The notes: generated from the letters alone by a model not told the origin. 64,000 nt of DNA from Roseovarius aestuarii (GCA_027214255.1 JAPWHL010000013.1:1-64000), one strand, 5' to 3'. Positions 9,080 to 19,007 are shown, counted from the stretch's first letter. Program-made: numbers and translations.

Positions 9080-9096
9080 ATGCGCCGCAGGCGCAT
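9080..9096 (-). terminator. clpB terminator hairpin
   Basis: ATGCGCC-GCA-GGCGCAT (9080-9096) is a perfect 7-bp stem with a 3-base loop, 5 bases after the clpB stop. It is followed on the leftward strand by CCTGTTCTTT, a modest U-rich tail. Confidence 0.6.
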
Positions 9097-9101
9097 GCCG
9101 C

Positions 9102-11720
9102 TTAATGGACGACAGCGTCTTTGGGCGGCTGGTGCTTTGTGCTGCCGACACGATCTCCAATCAGCAGCCCGTCGACCCCGGCACTGACCGGGACAACCGC
9201 TCCATCAAGAATGTCACCAGACAAAATCGCTTCGGCCAAGGGGTCCTGCAGGGCTTTTTGAATCACCCGTTTTAACGGGCGAGCGCCGTAAACCGGGTCG
9301 TATCCCTCATCGGCCAACCAAGTGCGCGCGGCATCGTCCAGCTTCAAATTGATCTTACGCTGGGCCAGCCGTTTGAGCAGGCGCGCCATCTGAATATCAA
9401 CGATTCCATCCATCTGATCGCGGCTTAACCGATCAAAGATCACGATTTCGTCCAGTCGGTTCAAGAACTCGGGCCGGAAATGGGCGCGCACTGCGTCCAT
9501 GACATCACGACGGGCGTCGCTTGCATCTGCTCCTTCGGGCATCTGGCTTAACGCCTGCGATCCAAGGTTGGACGTCAGGATGATGATCGTCTGCTTGAAG
9601 TCCACGGTTCGGCCCTGTCCATCGGTCAGCACACCGTCGTCCAGCACCTGTAACAGCACGTTGAACACTTCGGGATGCGCTTTCTCGACCTCATCAAACA
9701 GCACGACCTGATAGGGCCTGCGTCGGACAGCTTCGGTCAAGACACCGCCTTCGTCATAGCCAACGTAACCAGGAGGCGCGCCAATCAAGCGCGAAACGCT
9801 ATGTTTCTCCATGAATTCCGACATATCGATCCGAACCATCGCATTGTCGTCATCAAACAGGAACTCGGCCACCGCTTTGGTCAATTCGGTTTTACCAACG
9901 CCAGTCGGGCCAAGGAACAAGAAACTGCCCAGCGGCCGCCCTTCGTCATTCAGCCCAGCGCGCGCGCGCCGTACCGCATTTGATACTGCCTTTACAGCAG
10001 CATTTTGACCGATGACGCGCTTGTGCAGCCCATCTTCCATGCTCAGAAGCTTTTCACGTTCGCCTTCCAGCATTTTTGCTGTCGGGATACCTGTCCAGCG
10101 CTCGACCACTTGGGCGATCTGCTCGGGCCGCACGGCCTCTTCCACCATCACGCCGTCTTCTTCGGCCTGTTCGGCTTCGGCCAGCTGTTTTTCCAGACCG
10201 GGGATCACACCGTAAGACAGTTCCCCCGCGCGGGCCAAATCACCAGCGCGTTTGGCCGCATCCAGATCATTGCGTGCGTGGTCCAGCTGTTCCTTGATGT
10301 CGCGCGCACCGGCCAGCTTGTCACGCTCGGCCTGCCACTTGGCGGTCATCTCGGCAGAGCGCTCCTGTAGGTCAGCCAGTTCTTTCAACAGCTTTTCCAG
10401 ACGATCCTTGGATGCGGCATCGTCTTCTTTCTTCAGGGCTTCGGCCTCGATCTGCTTTTGCAGGATTTCACGATCCAGCGCGTCCAGCTCTTCGGGCTTA
10501 CTGTCGACCTCCATCCGCAAACGGCTGGCAGCTTCATCCATCAGGTCGATCGCCTTGTCGGGCAGAAACCGATCCGTGATATAGCGATGGCTCAGCGTCG
10601 CGGCTGTCACAAGGGCACTGTCAGAAATCCGCACACCGTGGTGCAGTTCGTATTTTTCCTTGATGCCGCGCAGAATACTGATGGTGTCCTCGACGGTTGG
10701 CTCTTCGATCACAATCGGCTGGAAACGACGCGCAAGGGCGGCGTCTTTTTCAACGTGTTTGCGATACTCGTCCAGTGTGGTGGCGCCGATACAATGCAAT
10801 TCACCGCGCGCAAGGGCGGGCTTGATCAGGTTGGCCGCATCCATTGCGCCGTCACCCTTGCCCGCGCCAATCAGCGTGTGCATTTCGTCGATGAACAGGA
10901 TGATTTCACCCGCTGCCGCCGTCACCTCGTTTAATACAGCCTTCAGCCGCTCTTCAAACTCGCCACGGTATTTCGCACCGGCGATCAATGCCCCCATATC
11001 AAGGCTAAGCAACCTTTTGTTGGACAGGCTTTCTGGCACATCACCATTCACGATGCGCAAGGCCAACCCTTCGGCAATCGCGGTTTTACCAACGCCCGGC
11101 TCGCCGATCAGGACCGGATTGTTTTTGGTACGACGGCTAAGCACCTGCATCGCGCGGCGAATTTCATCATCGCGTCCGATAATGGGGTCAATCTTACCTT
11201 CCGCGGCAGCCGCAGTTAGATCGCGCGCATATTTTTCAAGCGCCTCATAGGTATCTTCGGCACTGGCCGAATCAGCAGTGCGGCCTTTGCGGATATCGTT
11301 GATCGCCTCATTCAGGCTTTGCGCGTTGACCTTACCCGCCTCTAACGCATCGCGCGCCGGGCTTTTCACCATCGCCAAAGCCTGCAACAGACGTTCCACC
11401 GGAACAAAACTGTCCTTCGCCTTGTTCGCAAGTTTTTCAGCCTCGGCCAGAACCTTGCCGGTTTGCTGATCCATGTATGTCTGACCGGCATCCCCCGTTA
11501 CAACCGGGATCTTACCCAAAGACAGATCCAGCGCCTGCACCACGCGATCCGGTGCGCCACCGGAACGGCGAATCAGATTACTGGCCAATCCTTCGCTGTC
11601 ATCCATGAGTGCCTTTAGCACATGCTCGGGGGCCAGCCTCTGGTGGCCTTCCCGCATCGCGATGGTCTGAGCAGCCTGAATAAAGCCGCGCGACCGCTCG
11701 GTGAACTTGTTTAAGTCCAT
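9102..11720 (-). CDS. clpB: ATP-dependent disaggregase ClpB
   Basis: 872 aa, full length. Order: N-terminal Clp repeat domain (1-145); AAA-1 with Walker [14 protein letters not shown] (about 205) and Walker B LFIDEMH; the long coiled-coil middle domain (about 400-525); AAA-2 with Walker [14 protein letters not shown] (about 605) and the pore-loop-bearing YVGYDEGG. With DnaK/DnaJ/GrpE it extracts polypeptides from aggregates in the cytoplasm after heat stress. The start at 11720 has AGGAG upstream. A heat-shock sigma-32-type promoter candidate lies about 80 bases upstream. It ends in a hairpin. Nothing unusual. Confidence 0.98.
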   Translation of the reverse strand: MDLNKFTERSRGFIQAAQTIAMREGHQRLAPEHVLKALMDDSEGLASNLIRRSGGAPDRVVQALDLSLGKIPVVTGDAGQTYMDQQTGKVLAEAEKLANKAKDSFVPVERLLQALAMVKSPARDALEAGKVNAQSLNEAINDIRKGRTADSASAEDTYEALEKYARDLTAAAAEGKIDPIIGRDDEIRRAMQVLSRRTKNNPVLIGEPGVGKTAIAEGLALRIVNGDVPESLSNKRLLSLDMGALIAGAKYRGEFEERLKAVLNEVTAAAGEIILFIDEMHTLIGAGKGDGAMDAANLIKPALARGELHCIGATTLDEYRKHVEKDAALARRFQPIVIEEPTVEDTISILRGIKEKYELHHGVRISDSALVTAATLSHRYITDRFLPDKAIDLMDEAASRLRMEVDSKPEELDALDREILQKQIEAEALKKEDDAASKDRLEKLLKELADLQERSAEMTAKWQAERDKLAGARDIKEQLDHARNDLDAAKRAGDLARAGELSYGVIPGLEKQLAEAEQAEEDGVMVEEAVRPEQIAQVVERWTGIPTAKMLEGEREKLLSMEDGLHKRVIGQNAAVKAVSNAVRRARAGLNDEGRPLGSFLFLGPTGVGKTELTKAVAEFLFDDDNAMVRIDMSEFMEKHSVSRLIGAPPGYVGYDEGGVLTEAVRRRPYQVVLFDEVEKAHPEVFNVLLQVLDDGVLTDGQGRTVDFKQTIIILTSNLGSQALSQMPEGADASDARRDVMDAVRAHFRPEFLNRLDEIVIFDRLSRDQMDGIVDIQMARLLKRLAQRKINLKLDDAARTWLADEGYDPVYGARPLKRVIQKALQDPLAEAILSGDILDGAVVPVSAGVDGLLIGDRVGSTKHQPPKDAVVH

Positions 11721-11798
11721 CCTCTTCTCCTTTTCAGTTCAAGCGTCATTCCAGTTACGCACCCTGCAATAGGCATACGTTGTCGGAACCCTCAGGGA

Positions 11799-11829
11799 AT
11801 ATCTGTGCAGAGACTCCAGCAGCTTCAAG
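11799..11829 (-). promoter_or_regulatory. Candidate sigma-32 promoter of clpB
   Basis: On the leftward strand CTTGAA (11829-11824), an 18-base spacer, then CAGATAT (11805-11799) resembles the alphaproteobacterial RpoH consensus (CTTGAA and C.TAT.T). It lies about 80 bases upstream of clpB, a classic RpoH target. Inferred by eye only. Confidence 0.45.
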
Positions 11830-11976
11830 GCATCGAGAGAAGATTCTTACAGTCCCGTAAAATTTTCGTGAGACCTGATGAAACCAAAACGGCGGCTCAC
11901 CAGTTTACTCAAAGAGAGGCGAGTTATCCACAGCCTCCACCGCGCTGGAAAGGCCGGTTCAAACAGGAGCAGAACA

Positions 11977-12276
11977 ATGCAGATCGAGCAAATTGAATTC
12001 GACAACGTCCGGTACAATCCCGAACGCGGAGCGTTCGAGACCTTGGTCAAACTACATGATGGCGAGCAGTACTTTTCCTATCCCGCGCATGTTTACGCGC
12101 CGCTGAATGCCGAATTCGCCTTTGTGGTGCGCGGATTGGAGCAAGCCGCGCGCAAGGCGCACAAACGCACCAATCCCGAACTGAGAATGCAGCACGCCGT
12201 AGCGACCGGCATTGCCCCCATAACACCTCGTCAAAAGTCGCTTCTGGATCGCTTGCTGGGCAAGGTCGCCGCCTGA
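11977..12276 (+). CDS. Small protein of unknown function
   Basis: 99 aa from ATG 11977, chosen because GGAG lies 7 bases upstream and the frame upstream looks non-coding. It is soluble: the N-terminal half (MQIEQIEFDNVRY...) is predicted beta-rich, the C-terminal half helical and basic (RGLEQAARKAHKR, PRQKSLLDRLLGKV). I do not recognise a domain. A DnaA-box-like TTATCCACA lies 45 bases upstream (11924-11932). It is divergent from clpB and followed by a second small gene of similar size with a similarly patterned N-terminus. Confidence 0.6.
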   Translation: MQIEQIEFDNVRYNPERGAFETLVKLHDGEQYFSYPAHVYAPLNAEFAFVVRGLEQAARKAHKRTNPELRMQHAVATGIAPITPRQKSLLDRLLGKVAA

Positions 12277-12350
12277 TCTGATCGGTAGGTGAAAGTGGTT
12301 CACCTTCTTTCAACTCTTGTTTGGTAGGACGAGAGGGAAGAGGTGAAACC

Positions 12351-12632
12351 ATGTTGATCCAACACATTCAGATCGAAAACCTGCACTTCACCGCCGAGAA
12401 ACAGCAACACTCGGCGGTGGTCATCATTTCAACGAACAAAGGCACCGTTTGCCTCAAAGGCTGTGCCCCCCATTCGGCAACGGCGTCCAGTGCCGACATC
12501 CGGCGCGCCCTGACCGAAGATGCCTTGCGCCAGATTCAGCGGCTGCCCGAGTTCCGGGCCGGCACACAAGCCATCAAAATAGGTCAACGTTGCGCGACAG
12601 AATTTCACGTGCCGTTCAAATGCCTTGCTTGA
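12351..12632 (+). CDS. Small protein of unknown function
   Basis: 93 aa from ATG 12351, with an AGAGG-type Shine-Dalgarno (AGAGGTG) upstream. The opening MLIQHIQIENLHF resembles MQIEQIEFDNVRY of the preceding gene, suggesting distant paralogy. Three cysteines are present, but no metal-binding pattern is evident. It probably lies in the same transcription unit as 11977-12276. No domain recognised and no function assigned. Confidence 0.5.
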   Translation: MLIQHIQIENLHFTAEKQQHSAVVIISTNKGTVCLKGCAPHSATASSADIRRALTEDALRQIQRLPEFRAGTQAIKIGQRCATEFHVPFKCLA

Positions 12633-12687
12633 CAGGTTGCGCCCCGCCGCGCGACAAGCGCCACACTCTCTGTGAAAGGCGCACGCA

Positions 12688-13422
12688 ATGTCCAATTCTA
12701 CCGCCCCAAACCACTCTGCACGCTCGGCCCAGACGCCGGATGATCGTCTGATTGTCGCTCTGGATGTCCCGACTGCTCTGGATGGATTGAAACTGGCTGA
12801 ACAGCTTGGGCCGCAGGTTGGATTTTACAAGATCGGCTTGGGGATGTTGACCGGTGGCGGATTGGCTCTAGCGAACGAGCTGAAATCAGAGCATGGCAAA
12901 CGCATCTTTCTGGACATGAAGCTGTTTGACATCGGCGCCACGATCGAAGCCGCTGTACGCGGTTTGGCAGCGTTTGATCTGGATTTTCTGACAGTGCATG
13001 GTGATCCGCATGTGGTACGTGCCGCCGCCGAAGGAGCGGCTGACAAACCCCTGAAAATCCTTGCTGTGACAATTCTGACCTCGCTGGATCGGGCCGATCT
13101 GGATGCCGGGTTGATCACAGCAGGCGATATCCCCGATCTGGTATGTACCCGTGCCGCCCGCGCATTTGAAGCCGGAGCCGATGGTATCATCGCCTCGCCG
13201 CAAGAGGCCGCGTTGATCCGTACCCTGCCCGAAGCGGCGGGCAAACTGATCGTCACACCCGGCGTACGCCCTGTCGGCAGCGCCTTGGGCGACCAAAAGC
13301 GCGTCGCAACCCCAGCGCAAGCTATCGCGGATGGGGCGGATCATATCGTCGTAGGTCGTCCTATCTGGGCCGCAACTGACCCGACTGACGCGGCGGCAAA
13401 GATATTGTCCAGCCTGCCCTAG
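12688..13422 (+). CDS. pyrF: Orotidine-5'-phosphate decarboxylase
   Basis: 244 aa. Converts OMP to UMP in the last step of de novo pyrimidine synthesis. It is a TIM barrel with the N-terminal strand LIVALDVPT, the catalytic Asp-Lys-Asp array in LDMKLFDIG (about residues 74-82), and the C-terminal phosphate-binding TPGVRP and HIVVGRPI. Length is normal for the bacterial group. The first 18 residues (MSNSTAPNHSARSAQTPD) are a variable extension. An alternative start is possible, but none is in frame with a better ribosome site. Confidence 0.97.
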   Translation: MSNSTAPNHSARSAQTPDDRLIVALDVPTALDGLKLAEQLGPQVGFYKIGLGMLTGGGLALANELKSEHGKRIFLDMKLFDIGATIEAAVRGLAAFDLDFLTVHGDPHVVRAAAEGAADKPLKILAVTILTSLDRADLDAGLITAGDIPDLVCTRAARAFEAGADGIIASPQEAALIRTLPEAAGKLIVTPGVRPVGSALGDQKRVATPAQAIADGADHIVVGRPIWAATDPTDAAAKILSSLP

Positions 13423-13534
13423 CGTATCCGCGCCCCATAGATGACGCGGATGTAGTCAACATTGGATTTGGATATTTTTGGCCAGAAGATGCTGATGGAC
13501 TGTGATTCCCTCGTCCGTGTGATACTTTGTGCTT

Positions 13535-14791
13535 ATGCCAGCGTTTTGTCGTGATTGCCTGACACCAACCCCCCCGGACACGCGGCGCTGTCCCGCGTGC
13601 GGACGGCCTCGCATTGTGTCTCATCCTGAACTTTTCGACCTGACAATCGCACATATGGATTGCGATGCTTTTTATGCCAGTGTCGAAAAACGTGACAAAC
13701 CCGAATTGGCCGACAAGCCGTTGATCATTGGGGGCGGACGACGTGGCGTGGTATCAACTGCATGTTATGTGGCACGCATTCGCGGCGTACGCTCGGCCAT
13801 GCCAATGTTTCAAGCATTAAAACTGTGCCCTGACGCCGTAGTGATGCCGCCCCGGATGGAGGTGTACGCCGAAGTATCCCGCCAGATCCGGGCGATGATG
13901 CTGGATCTGACTCCGGCCATTGAGCCATTGTCCTTGGATGAAGCATTTCTGGATCTAACCGGAACCGAGCGCCTACATGGCGCCCCGCCAGCGGTCGTGT
14001 TGGCGCGGTTGGTCCGGCGGATGCGCGACGAACTAGGTGTAACAGGGTCAATCGGGTTAAGTCACAACAAGTTCTTGGCCAAAATCGCTTCGGACCTGGA
14101 CAAACCCCGTGGGTTTTCCGTGATCGGCAAGGCCCAGACCGAAGCATTTCTGAACGACCAGCCAGTGCGCCTGATCTGGGGTGTTGGACGGGCGGCTCAA
14201 ACCGCGTTGGAGAGCGCGGGTATCCGAACCTTTGCCGATTTGAAACGCTGGACAGCCACCGACCTGACAGCACGTTTCGGAGCGATGGGCACGCGTCTTT
14301 GGCATCTGGCACGTGGCCAAGACGCACGTCAGGTGAATGCCAACGCGCCGGTCAAATCCATCTCGAAAGAAACAACATTTGATAAAGACACCGGAAACTC
14401 GGACATTCTTGACGGTCACCTGTGGCGTCTGTCCGAAAAAGTGGCGGACCGCGCCAAGGCGCGTCAACTGGCCGGCCGAGTGGTTATGCTGAAACTGAAA
14501 CGCAGCAATCACAGTACATTGTCTCGACGGTTGGCTCTTAGAGATCCAACCCAGATGGCCGATGTGATCTATCGCACGGCCCGTGGGTTGATGGATAACG
14601 CAGCGCAAGAGGCCCCGTTTCGTTTGATCGGCGTGGGATTGTCGGATTTACTGCCGGAAACGGGCGCTGATCTTTCATCGGATTTGCTGGACCCGCAGGC
14701 GGCGCGGCGCGGCGGAGCTGAACGCGCCAGCGACGAAATCCGGCGCAAATTCGGCGACGGCGCGATTCTGAAGGGGCGGGCGCTGCGTTAG
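13535..14791 (+). CDS. dinB: DNA polymerase IV
   Basis: 418 aa from ATG 13535 (a GTG two codons earlier, at 13529, is also possible). Y-family translesion polymerase. An N-terminal four-cysteine knuckle (CRDCLTP...CPACGRP) seen in the alphaproteobacterial branch precedes the palm motif AHMDCDAFYASVE. The catalytic SLDEAFLDLT (acidic pair) follows, then the helix-hairpin-helix IWGVGRAAQ and the little-finger domain. It extends primers past lesions at the cost of fidelity. I saw no LexA box upstream. Confidence 0.95.
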   Translation: MPAFCRDCLTPTPPDTRRCPACGRPRIVSHPELFDLTIAHMDCDAFYASVEKRDKPELADKPLIIGGGRRGVVSTACYVARIRGVRSAMPMFQALKLCPDAVVMPPRMEVYAEVSRQIRAMMLDLTPAIEPLSLDEAFLDLTGTERLHGAPPAVVLARLVRRMRDELGVTGSIGLSHNKFLAKIASDLDKPRGFSVIGKAQTEAFLNDQPVRLIWGVGRAAQTALESAGIRTFADLKRWTATDLTARFGAMGTRLWHLARGQDARQVNANAPVKSISKETTFDKDTGNSDILDGHLWRLSEKVADRAKARQLAGRVVMLKLKRSNHSTLSRRLALRDPTQMADVIYRTARGLMDNAAQEAPFRLIGVGLSDLLPETGADLSSDLLDPQAARRGGAERASDEIRRKFGDGAILKGRALR

Positions 14792-14815
14792 CCCGCCGGA
14801 GCGGTCAGCCCAGAT

Positions 14816-15679
14816 CTATTCAGCCGCCAGTGAGCGTACGGCAGGTCGACCGATATCTGCAATGCGCGCGACGACATCATGCATAAGCGCCTGAAATGCT
14901 GCGAAATCGGCATTGGGTTGCACCGTCGTCTCATCCAGATAAAGCGCGCGATCGATTTCGACCTGAATCGCATGCCGTCCGCGCAAGGGGCGGCCATAAT
15001 GTTGTGCCACATAGGCCCCGGCAAAGGGCGTGTTGCGCGCGACCACCAATCCCGCGTCGCGAAACGCTTCTTGCACCCCGTCCACTACGGCGCTGCCTGC
15101 CGACGCGCCAAAGCGATCTCCCAATACGACCTGCGGGCGTTTTTGCCCTTTGCGCACGACAGAATCCATGGCCTCATGCGGCATTGAGTGACAGTCGATC
15201 AAGATCGCTTGGCTAAACAACGCGTGGGATTGATCCAACTGGCGTGCCAGCTCGGAGTGATAGGGGCGCCAATAGTTTTCGATCCTGTGACGCGCCTCGC
15301 TGAGAGGGATCTTACCCGTGTAAATCGCGCGCCCGTTGGCTACGACACGTGGAATCACCCCAAGCCCTGACGCAACCCGTGGACTATGTCCGACTCGGCG
15401 GACACCTTCGATCAAGGCCGGATCCAGTTCGTCAGGGCTGCGATTCAAATCAACAAAGGCGCGCGGAGCCCCCGCTTGCAACAAAGGTGCACCCACCTGT
15501 GTCGCGATGGAGAATAATTGATCCACATATGCATCTTCCGAACTGCGCACCGTGCACCCATCCAATGCGATACGGTCCAAAAACCAAGCCGGATAATCCC
15601 GCCCACTATGGGGCGAGGCGAAAACGACGCTTGTCGTCCGCTTTTCTGGCTGAATCAGATGAAAGGCACGTTTCGGCAT
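14816..15679 (-). CDS. N-formylglutamate amidohydrolase family protein
   Basis: 287 aa from the ATG at 15679, chosen because GGAGCGAG sits directly upstream; the longer open frame lacks conserved sequence. Family motifs are SPHSGRDYP near the N-terminus, ATQVGAPLL, and the metal-binding DCHSMP (about residue 165). Members hydrolyse N-formylglutamate in histidine degradation, but orphan copies outside a hut operon, as here, are common and their substrate is uncertain. It is convergent with dinB, with a 24-base gap. Confidence 0.85.
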   Translation of the reverse strand: MPKRAFHLIQPEKRTTSVVFASPHSGRDYPAWFLDRIALDGCTVRSSEDAYVDQLFSIATQVGAPLLQAGAPRAFVDLNRSPDELDPALIEGVRRVGHSPRVASGLGVIPRVVANGRAIYTGKIPLSEARHRIENYWRPYHSELARQLDQSHALFSQAILIDCHSMPHEAMDSVVRKGQKRPQVVLGDRFGASAGSAVVDGVQEAFRDAGLVVARNTPFAGAYVAQHYGRPLRGRHAIQVEIDRALYLDETTVQPNADFAAFQALMHDVVARIADIGRPAVRSLAAE

Positions 15680-15828
15680 TCTCGCTCCATAGTTGTATCT
15701 ATGATAGCGTGGTTTACGAGAACCAAAAGCCCTTGATCCTCCCATCGACTCCTTTTATAGACCACCGGACCGGCGCGGGATTCCGCGCCCCTTTCATGTT
15801 GGGGCGGGTGACGGCGTTGGTTATTCAT

Positions 15829-15903
15829 GGGCGATTAGCTCAGTGGTAGAGCACTTCGTTGACATCGAAGGGGTCACAAGTTCGAACCTTGTATCGCCCA
15901 CCA
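15829..15903 (+). tRNA. tRNA-Val (GAC)
   Basis: 75 nt including an encoded CCA. Acceptor stem GGGCGAT/ATCGCCC, D-arm AGCTCAGTGGTAGAGC, anticodon arm CTTCG-TTGACAT-CGAAG with anticodon GAC (valine), and T-arm with GTTCGAAC. All stems pair. Confidence 0.97.
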
Positions 15904-15983
15904 TGAATTCACTGTTCCGGTTCGCCGGGACGCCCGTAAACCAAGAGGCGCTGGCCCGCGCCGCGACACATGAGGATACGACC

Positions 15984-16109
15984 ATGAAGGTTCGCAATTC
16001 GCTTCGTTCGCTCAAGAACCGGCACCGGGATTGCCGTGTCGTGCGCCGCAAAGGCCGCGTCTACGTCATCAACAAAACCCAGCGCCGCTTTAAGGCCCGT
16101 CAGGGTTAA
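15984..16109 (+). CDS. rpmJ: 50S ribosomal protein L36
   Basis: 41 aa, very basic ([17 protein letters not shown]...). A single cysteine pair-less form: the four-Cys zinc knuckle of the C+ type is reduced, and the sequence ends QRRFKARQG as in the alphaproteobacterial L36. It is part of the large ribosomal subunit near the peptidyl transferase region. It starts at ATG 15984, 80 bases after tRNA-Val, and is followed by a strong terminator. Confidence 0.96.
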   Translation: MKVRNSLRSLKNRHRDCRVVRRKGRVYVINKTQRRFKARQG

Positions 16110-16142
16110 GCGAGTCACCCTATTTGGGTGTATGAAATTAGG

Positions 16143-16170
16143 CCCCACCTCAACCGAGGTGGGGTTTTTT
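16143..16170 (+). terminator. rpmJ terminator
   Basis: CCCCACCTC-AACC-GAGGTGGGG (16143-16164) forms a perfect 9-bp stem followed by TTTTTT (16165-16170). A strong intrinsic terminator on the plus strand. Confidence 0.95.
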
Positions 16171-16180
16171 CGTGTTCGAC

Positions 16181-16861
16181 CTATGGGTCACGCAACCTCA
16201 CAGCCTGTAGAATCGTCTCTAGGTGCAGCGCCATCGCAGCGGCGGCCCCCCGTTCATCCCGCGCCGCAATCGCCGCAACAATATCGCGATGTTGGTCACT
16301 ATGCTCGTTGCGAAACTCGTTAACGCCAAGGCGGCGATAAACCCGATCCCAATGGCGTTGCCATGCTGCGCGCCGGCGTGTGCCAGATAGATAGGTTAAC
16401 AGGCCAATCAGAACCGGATTACCCGCGACCTGCGCGATACTGCGATGAAACGCGTCATCCGCCTGCTCACACGCACTGCGATCAAGCCCTTTTCTTCCCG
16501 CATCGGCGCGCGCGGTCAAAAACGCCACATCATGCGCTGTTGCACCCCGCGCAGCAGCGGCAGCGACAGCAGGTTCCAGCACCAGGCGCGCCTCCATTAA
16601 ATCCAGCGGCGTCGCACCCTCAATCAGTAACGTATCGCGCAAAGGAAGATGCCGCGGACGCGCGCCGCGAAACGTACCCTGACCGACGTGACGCCAAACT
16701 TCGCCGTCACGCTCTAGCCGCGCAAGAGCAAGGCGCAAGGTCGCACGGCTGCACCCCAACGCAACCGACAGATCGCGTTCGGACGGCACGCGATCGCCCG
16801 GTTCTGGGGCGACGCGGTCCAAATGACGAATCAAAAGGTCAAAGGCGGCTTGCTGCTTCAT
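16181..16861 (-). CDS. GntR-family (FadR/FCD type) transcriptional regulator
   Basis: 226 aa from ATG 16861 (MKQQAAFDLLIRHL). The winged helix-turn-helix at about 1-70 contains PSERDLSVALGCSRATLRLALARLE and the wing GQGTF. The C-terminal all-helical FCD effector domain has the metal-type residues D (ADDAFHRSI) and H (NEHSDQH, ALHLETI). It is divergent from the TSUP exporter gene (80 bases apart), which it probably controls together with the following oxidase gene. Confidence 0.88.
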   Translation of the reverse strand: MKQQAAFDLLIRHLDRVAPEPGDRVPSERDLSVALGCSRATLRLALARLERDGEVWRHVGQGTFRGARPRHLPLRDTLLIEGATPLDLMEARLVLEPAVAAAAARGATAHDVAFLTARADAGRKGLDRSACEQADDAFHRSIAQVAGNPVLIGLLTYLSGTRRRAAWQRHWDRVYRRLGVNEFRNEHSDQHRDIVAAIAARDERGAAAAMALHLETILQAVRLRDP

Positions 16862-16872
16862 TTCCGAATTAT

Positions 16873-16890
16873 AGACCAATTTGCAGACCA
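16873..16890. promoter_or_regulatory. Candidate GntR operator (direct repeat)
   Basis: AGACCA occurs at 16873-16878 and again at 16885-16890, 12 bases apart (about one helical turn), in the 80-base gap between the divergent GntR and exporter genes. Position and spacing suit a repressor site; the assignment is inferred. Confidence 0.35.
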
Positions 16891-16940
16891 TTCGAACAGC
16901 GTGACACGTTGATTGCCAGAAACGCTGGGAAGGGCGAAAT

Positions 16941-17690
16941 ATGCTGGACCTGATTCTAATCTGTACCGCCGGATTCGCCGCGGGCGTTTTGAATGCCGTC
17001 GCCGGGGGCGGAACGTTTTTGACCCTGCCAGCATTGATTTGGCTGGGAATCCCACCCGTCGCGGCCAATGCCACCGCCACGTTAACCGCGCTGCCCGGCT
17101 ATGTCGGCAGCGCGTGGGCCTTCCGGCAAGATTTGCACGCACAGGGTAATCTGCGGCTGACGTGGGTCATTGGCGCGTCAGTCGTCGGCGCGCTGATTGG
17201 TGCAGCCCTGTTAGTTTTGACGTCAGACCGGGCGTTTTCCGGTCTGATCCCGTGGCTGATGCTGGCGGCGACAATTCTGTTTGCGCTTGGGCCCGCATTG
17301 ACGCGAAGCTTGCGCGCACGTGGCATCCCCGTTGCTGGCCCCGTGGTCTGCTTTCTCGTGTTTGGCACGGTCGCAGTATATGGCGGCTACTTCAACGGCG
17401 GGCTAGGCATCATGCTGTTGGCCGCAATGGGCTTGCTGGGATATACTGACCTGCACGCAATGAACGGATTGAAGAACGTGTTGTCGGCGGTGCTGTCCCT
17501 GACCTCTGCCATAGCGTTCGTGGCGACGGGCCTGATCGTTTGGGGTGCGGCAGTACCCATGGCAATTTCGGCGGCGCTCGGGGGGTACATCGGTGCACGG
17601 CTCAGCCGGAAAGTGCCTAACCCCGACGACTTGCGGGTTTTCATCACGCTTGTCGGGCTGACGATGTCGATCCTGTTCTTCCTGACCTGA
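16941..17690 (+). CDS. TSUP (TauE/SafE) family membrane exporter
   Basis: 249 aa, about eight membrane segments. The N-terminal signature GFAAGVLNAVAGGGTFLTLPAL (here split: GFAAGVLNAV then AGGGTFLTLP) and the second-half GGYFNGGLGIMLLAA are the two repeated TauE/SafE motifs. Members export organic or inorganic sulfur compounds such as sulfite or sulfoacetate, or other small anions. The substrate here is unknown. It is the first gene after the divergent GntR gene. The DadA-like oxidase follows 75 bases later. Confidence 0.88.
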   Translation: MLDLILICTAGFAAGVLNAVAGGGTFLTLPALIWLGIPPVAANATATLTALPGYVGSAWAFRQDLHAQGNLRLTWVIGASVVGALIGAALLVLTSDRAFSGLIPWLMLAATILFALGPALTRSLRARGIPVAGPVVCFLVFGTVAVYGGYFNGGLGIMLLAAMGLLGYTDLHAMNGLKNVLSAVLSLTSAIAFVATGLIVWGAAVPMAISAALGGYIGARLSRKVPNPDDLRVFITLVGLTMSILFFLT

Positions 17691-17765
17691 CAAGGTGCGC
17701 GCGCCCTTGCCCCCAAAGTCATTTGCAGCTTATCTGCTCGTAATACCACGTCAGAGGACACCGCC

Positions 17766-19007
17766 ATGCCCGCCAAAACCATCATCGTCATCGGCGCAGG
17801 TATCTGCGGACTGTCGTCGGCCATTTGGCTGCGTCGCGCCGGGCATGAGGTAACCCTGATCGACCGCGAAGGGCCGGGCGCAGGCGCATCCTTTGGAAAT
17901 GCCGGGCTGTTGGCTGAATGGGCGGTTGTACCCACCAGCACACCAGGGGTTGCCTTGCAGGGCACCAAATACGTCGCCTCGGGCAAGGGCCCGGTGTTTT
18001 TGCAATGGGATCACCTGCCCCGTTTGATCCCTTGGGTGATGCAGTTTTTGCGCAACTCAACAGACGCACACACACGTCGAATTTCAGGACATCTAGCGCA
18101 TCTGCTGCACGATAGCGTGGATCAGCACCGCGCCCTGACCAAAGGCACATTGGCGGAAAAATGGATTGCTTCCAGTGACTTCACCTATGTCTACACCAAC
18201 CGCGCCGCGTTTGATGGTGACGCCTACGGCTGGGAATTGAAACGCGAGGCAGGGTATATTCCTGAACTGATCGAAGGGGCGGCCGCGCATGAGGCGGAGC
18301 CAATGCTGGCGCCGAATCTGTCGTGTTTGGCACGGCTGAAGGGACATGGCCATATCCTGAATCCTGGTGCCTACATGTCCGATCTGGCCCGCGTTCTTGA
18401 GGACGAAGGCGGCACAGTCATGCAAGCTGAGATGCGCGATGTAACGTTAGAGAACGGGCGAATCACCGCTGTGCTCACCGATCGGGGCACCTTGCCCTGC
18501 GACGAGGCCGTGTTGGCCGCCGGAATTTGGTCCAAACCGCTGTTGCAGAAACTGGGTGTGCGCGTGCCTTTGCAAGCCGAACGCGGTTATCACCTTCAAT
18601 TCGACGGGGCGTCGCAAATGCCAAGCACCCCAATGATGATGATGAATTGCAAGTTTGCGGTTAACCCGATGCAACAGGGCTTGCGATGTGCCGGATTCGT
18701 TGAATTGGGCGGGATCAAACGCGGGGCATCGCGCTCTGTTTTAGACGCTTTGCACCAAGGGGTTTCGACTAGCTTCCCAAATCTGCGCTATGATGCCGTC
18801 GAAGAGTGGATGGGATTTCGGCCCTCGACCCCGGACAGCCTGCCGTTGGTCGGCGAGATTGCCGGGACCGGCGTGCATGCCGCCTTTGGCCACCAGCACG
18901 TGGGACTGACTGGCGGGCCAAAGACAGGTCGTTGGGTGGCTGATATGATATCAGGGCGCGCACCCAATAGCGACCTCGCGGCATTTGACGCCAACAGGTT
19001 CAGCTGA
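17766..19007 (+). CDS. FAD-dependent D-amino-acid dehydrogenase-like oxidoreductase
   Basis: 413 aa DAO superfamily. The N-terminal FAD-binding motif is VIGAGICGLSSAIWL (GxGxxG), followed by GPGAGASFGNAGLL as in DadA. The C-terminal signature is PDSLPLVGEI then GHQHVGLTGGPKTG. DadA oxidises D-amino acids to 2-oxo acids, passing electrons to the respiratory chain. Close relatives act on hydroxyproline or N-methylated amino acids, so the substrate is open. Linkage to the TSUP gene and a FCD-type regulator suggests a small catabolic unit. Confidence 0.82.
   Translation: MPAKTIIVIGAGICGLSSAIWLRRAGHEVTLIDREGPGAGASFGNAGLLAEWAVVPTSTPGVALQGTKYVASGKGPVFLQWDHLPRLIPWVMQFLRNSTDAHTRRISGHLAHLLHDSVDQHRALTKGTLAEKWIASSDFTYVYTNRAAFDGDAYGWELKREAGYIPELIEGAAAHEAEPMLAPNLSCLARLKGHGHILNPGAYMSDLARVLEDEGGTVMQAEMRDVTLENGRITAVLTDRGTLPCDEAVLAAGIWSKPLLQKLGVRVPLQAERGYHLQFDGASQMPSTPMMMMNCKFAVNPMQQGLRCAGFVELGGIKRGASRSVLDALHQGVSTSFPNLRYDAVEEWMGFRPSTPDSLPLVGEIAGTGVHAAFGHQHVGLTGGPKTGRWVADMISGRAPNSDLAAFDANRFS

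Noticed and set aside
8854..9105. 83-codon rightward frame beside clpB
   Set aside because: No ribosome site or family resemblance; its end contains the clpB terminator stem.
11924..11932. Perfect DnaA box as sign of a second origin
   Set aside because: A given 9-mer is expected about once in 130 kb counting both strands, and no other origin features or GANTC cluster surround it.
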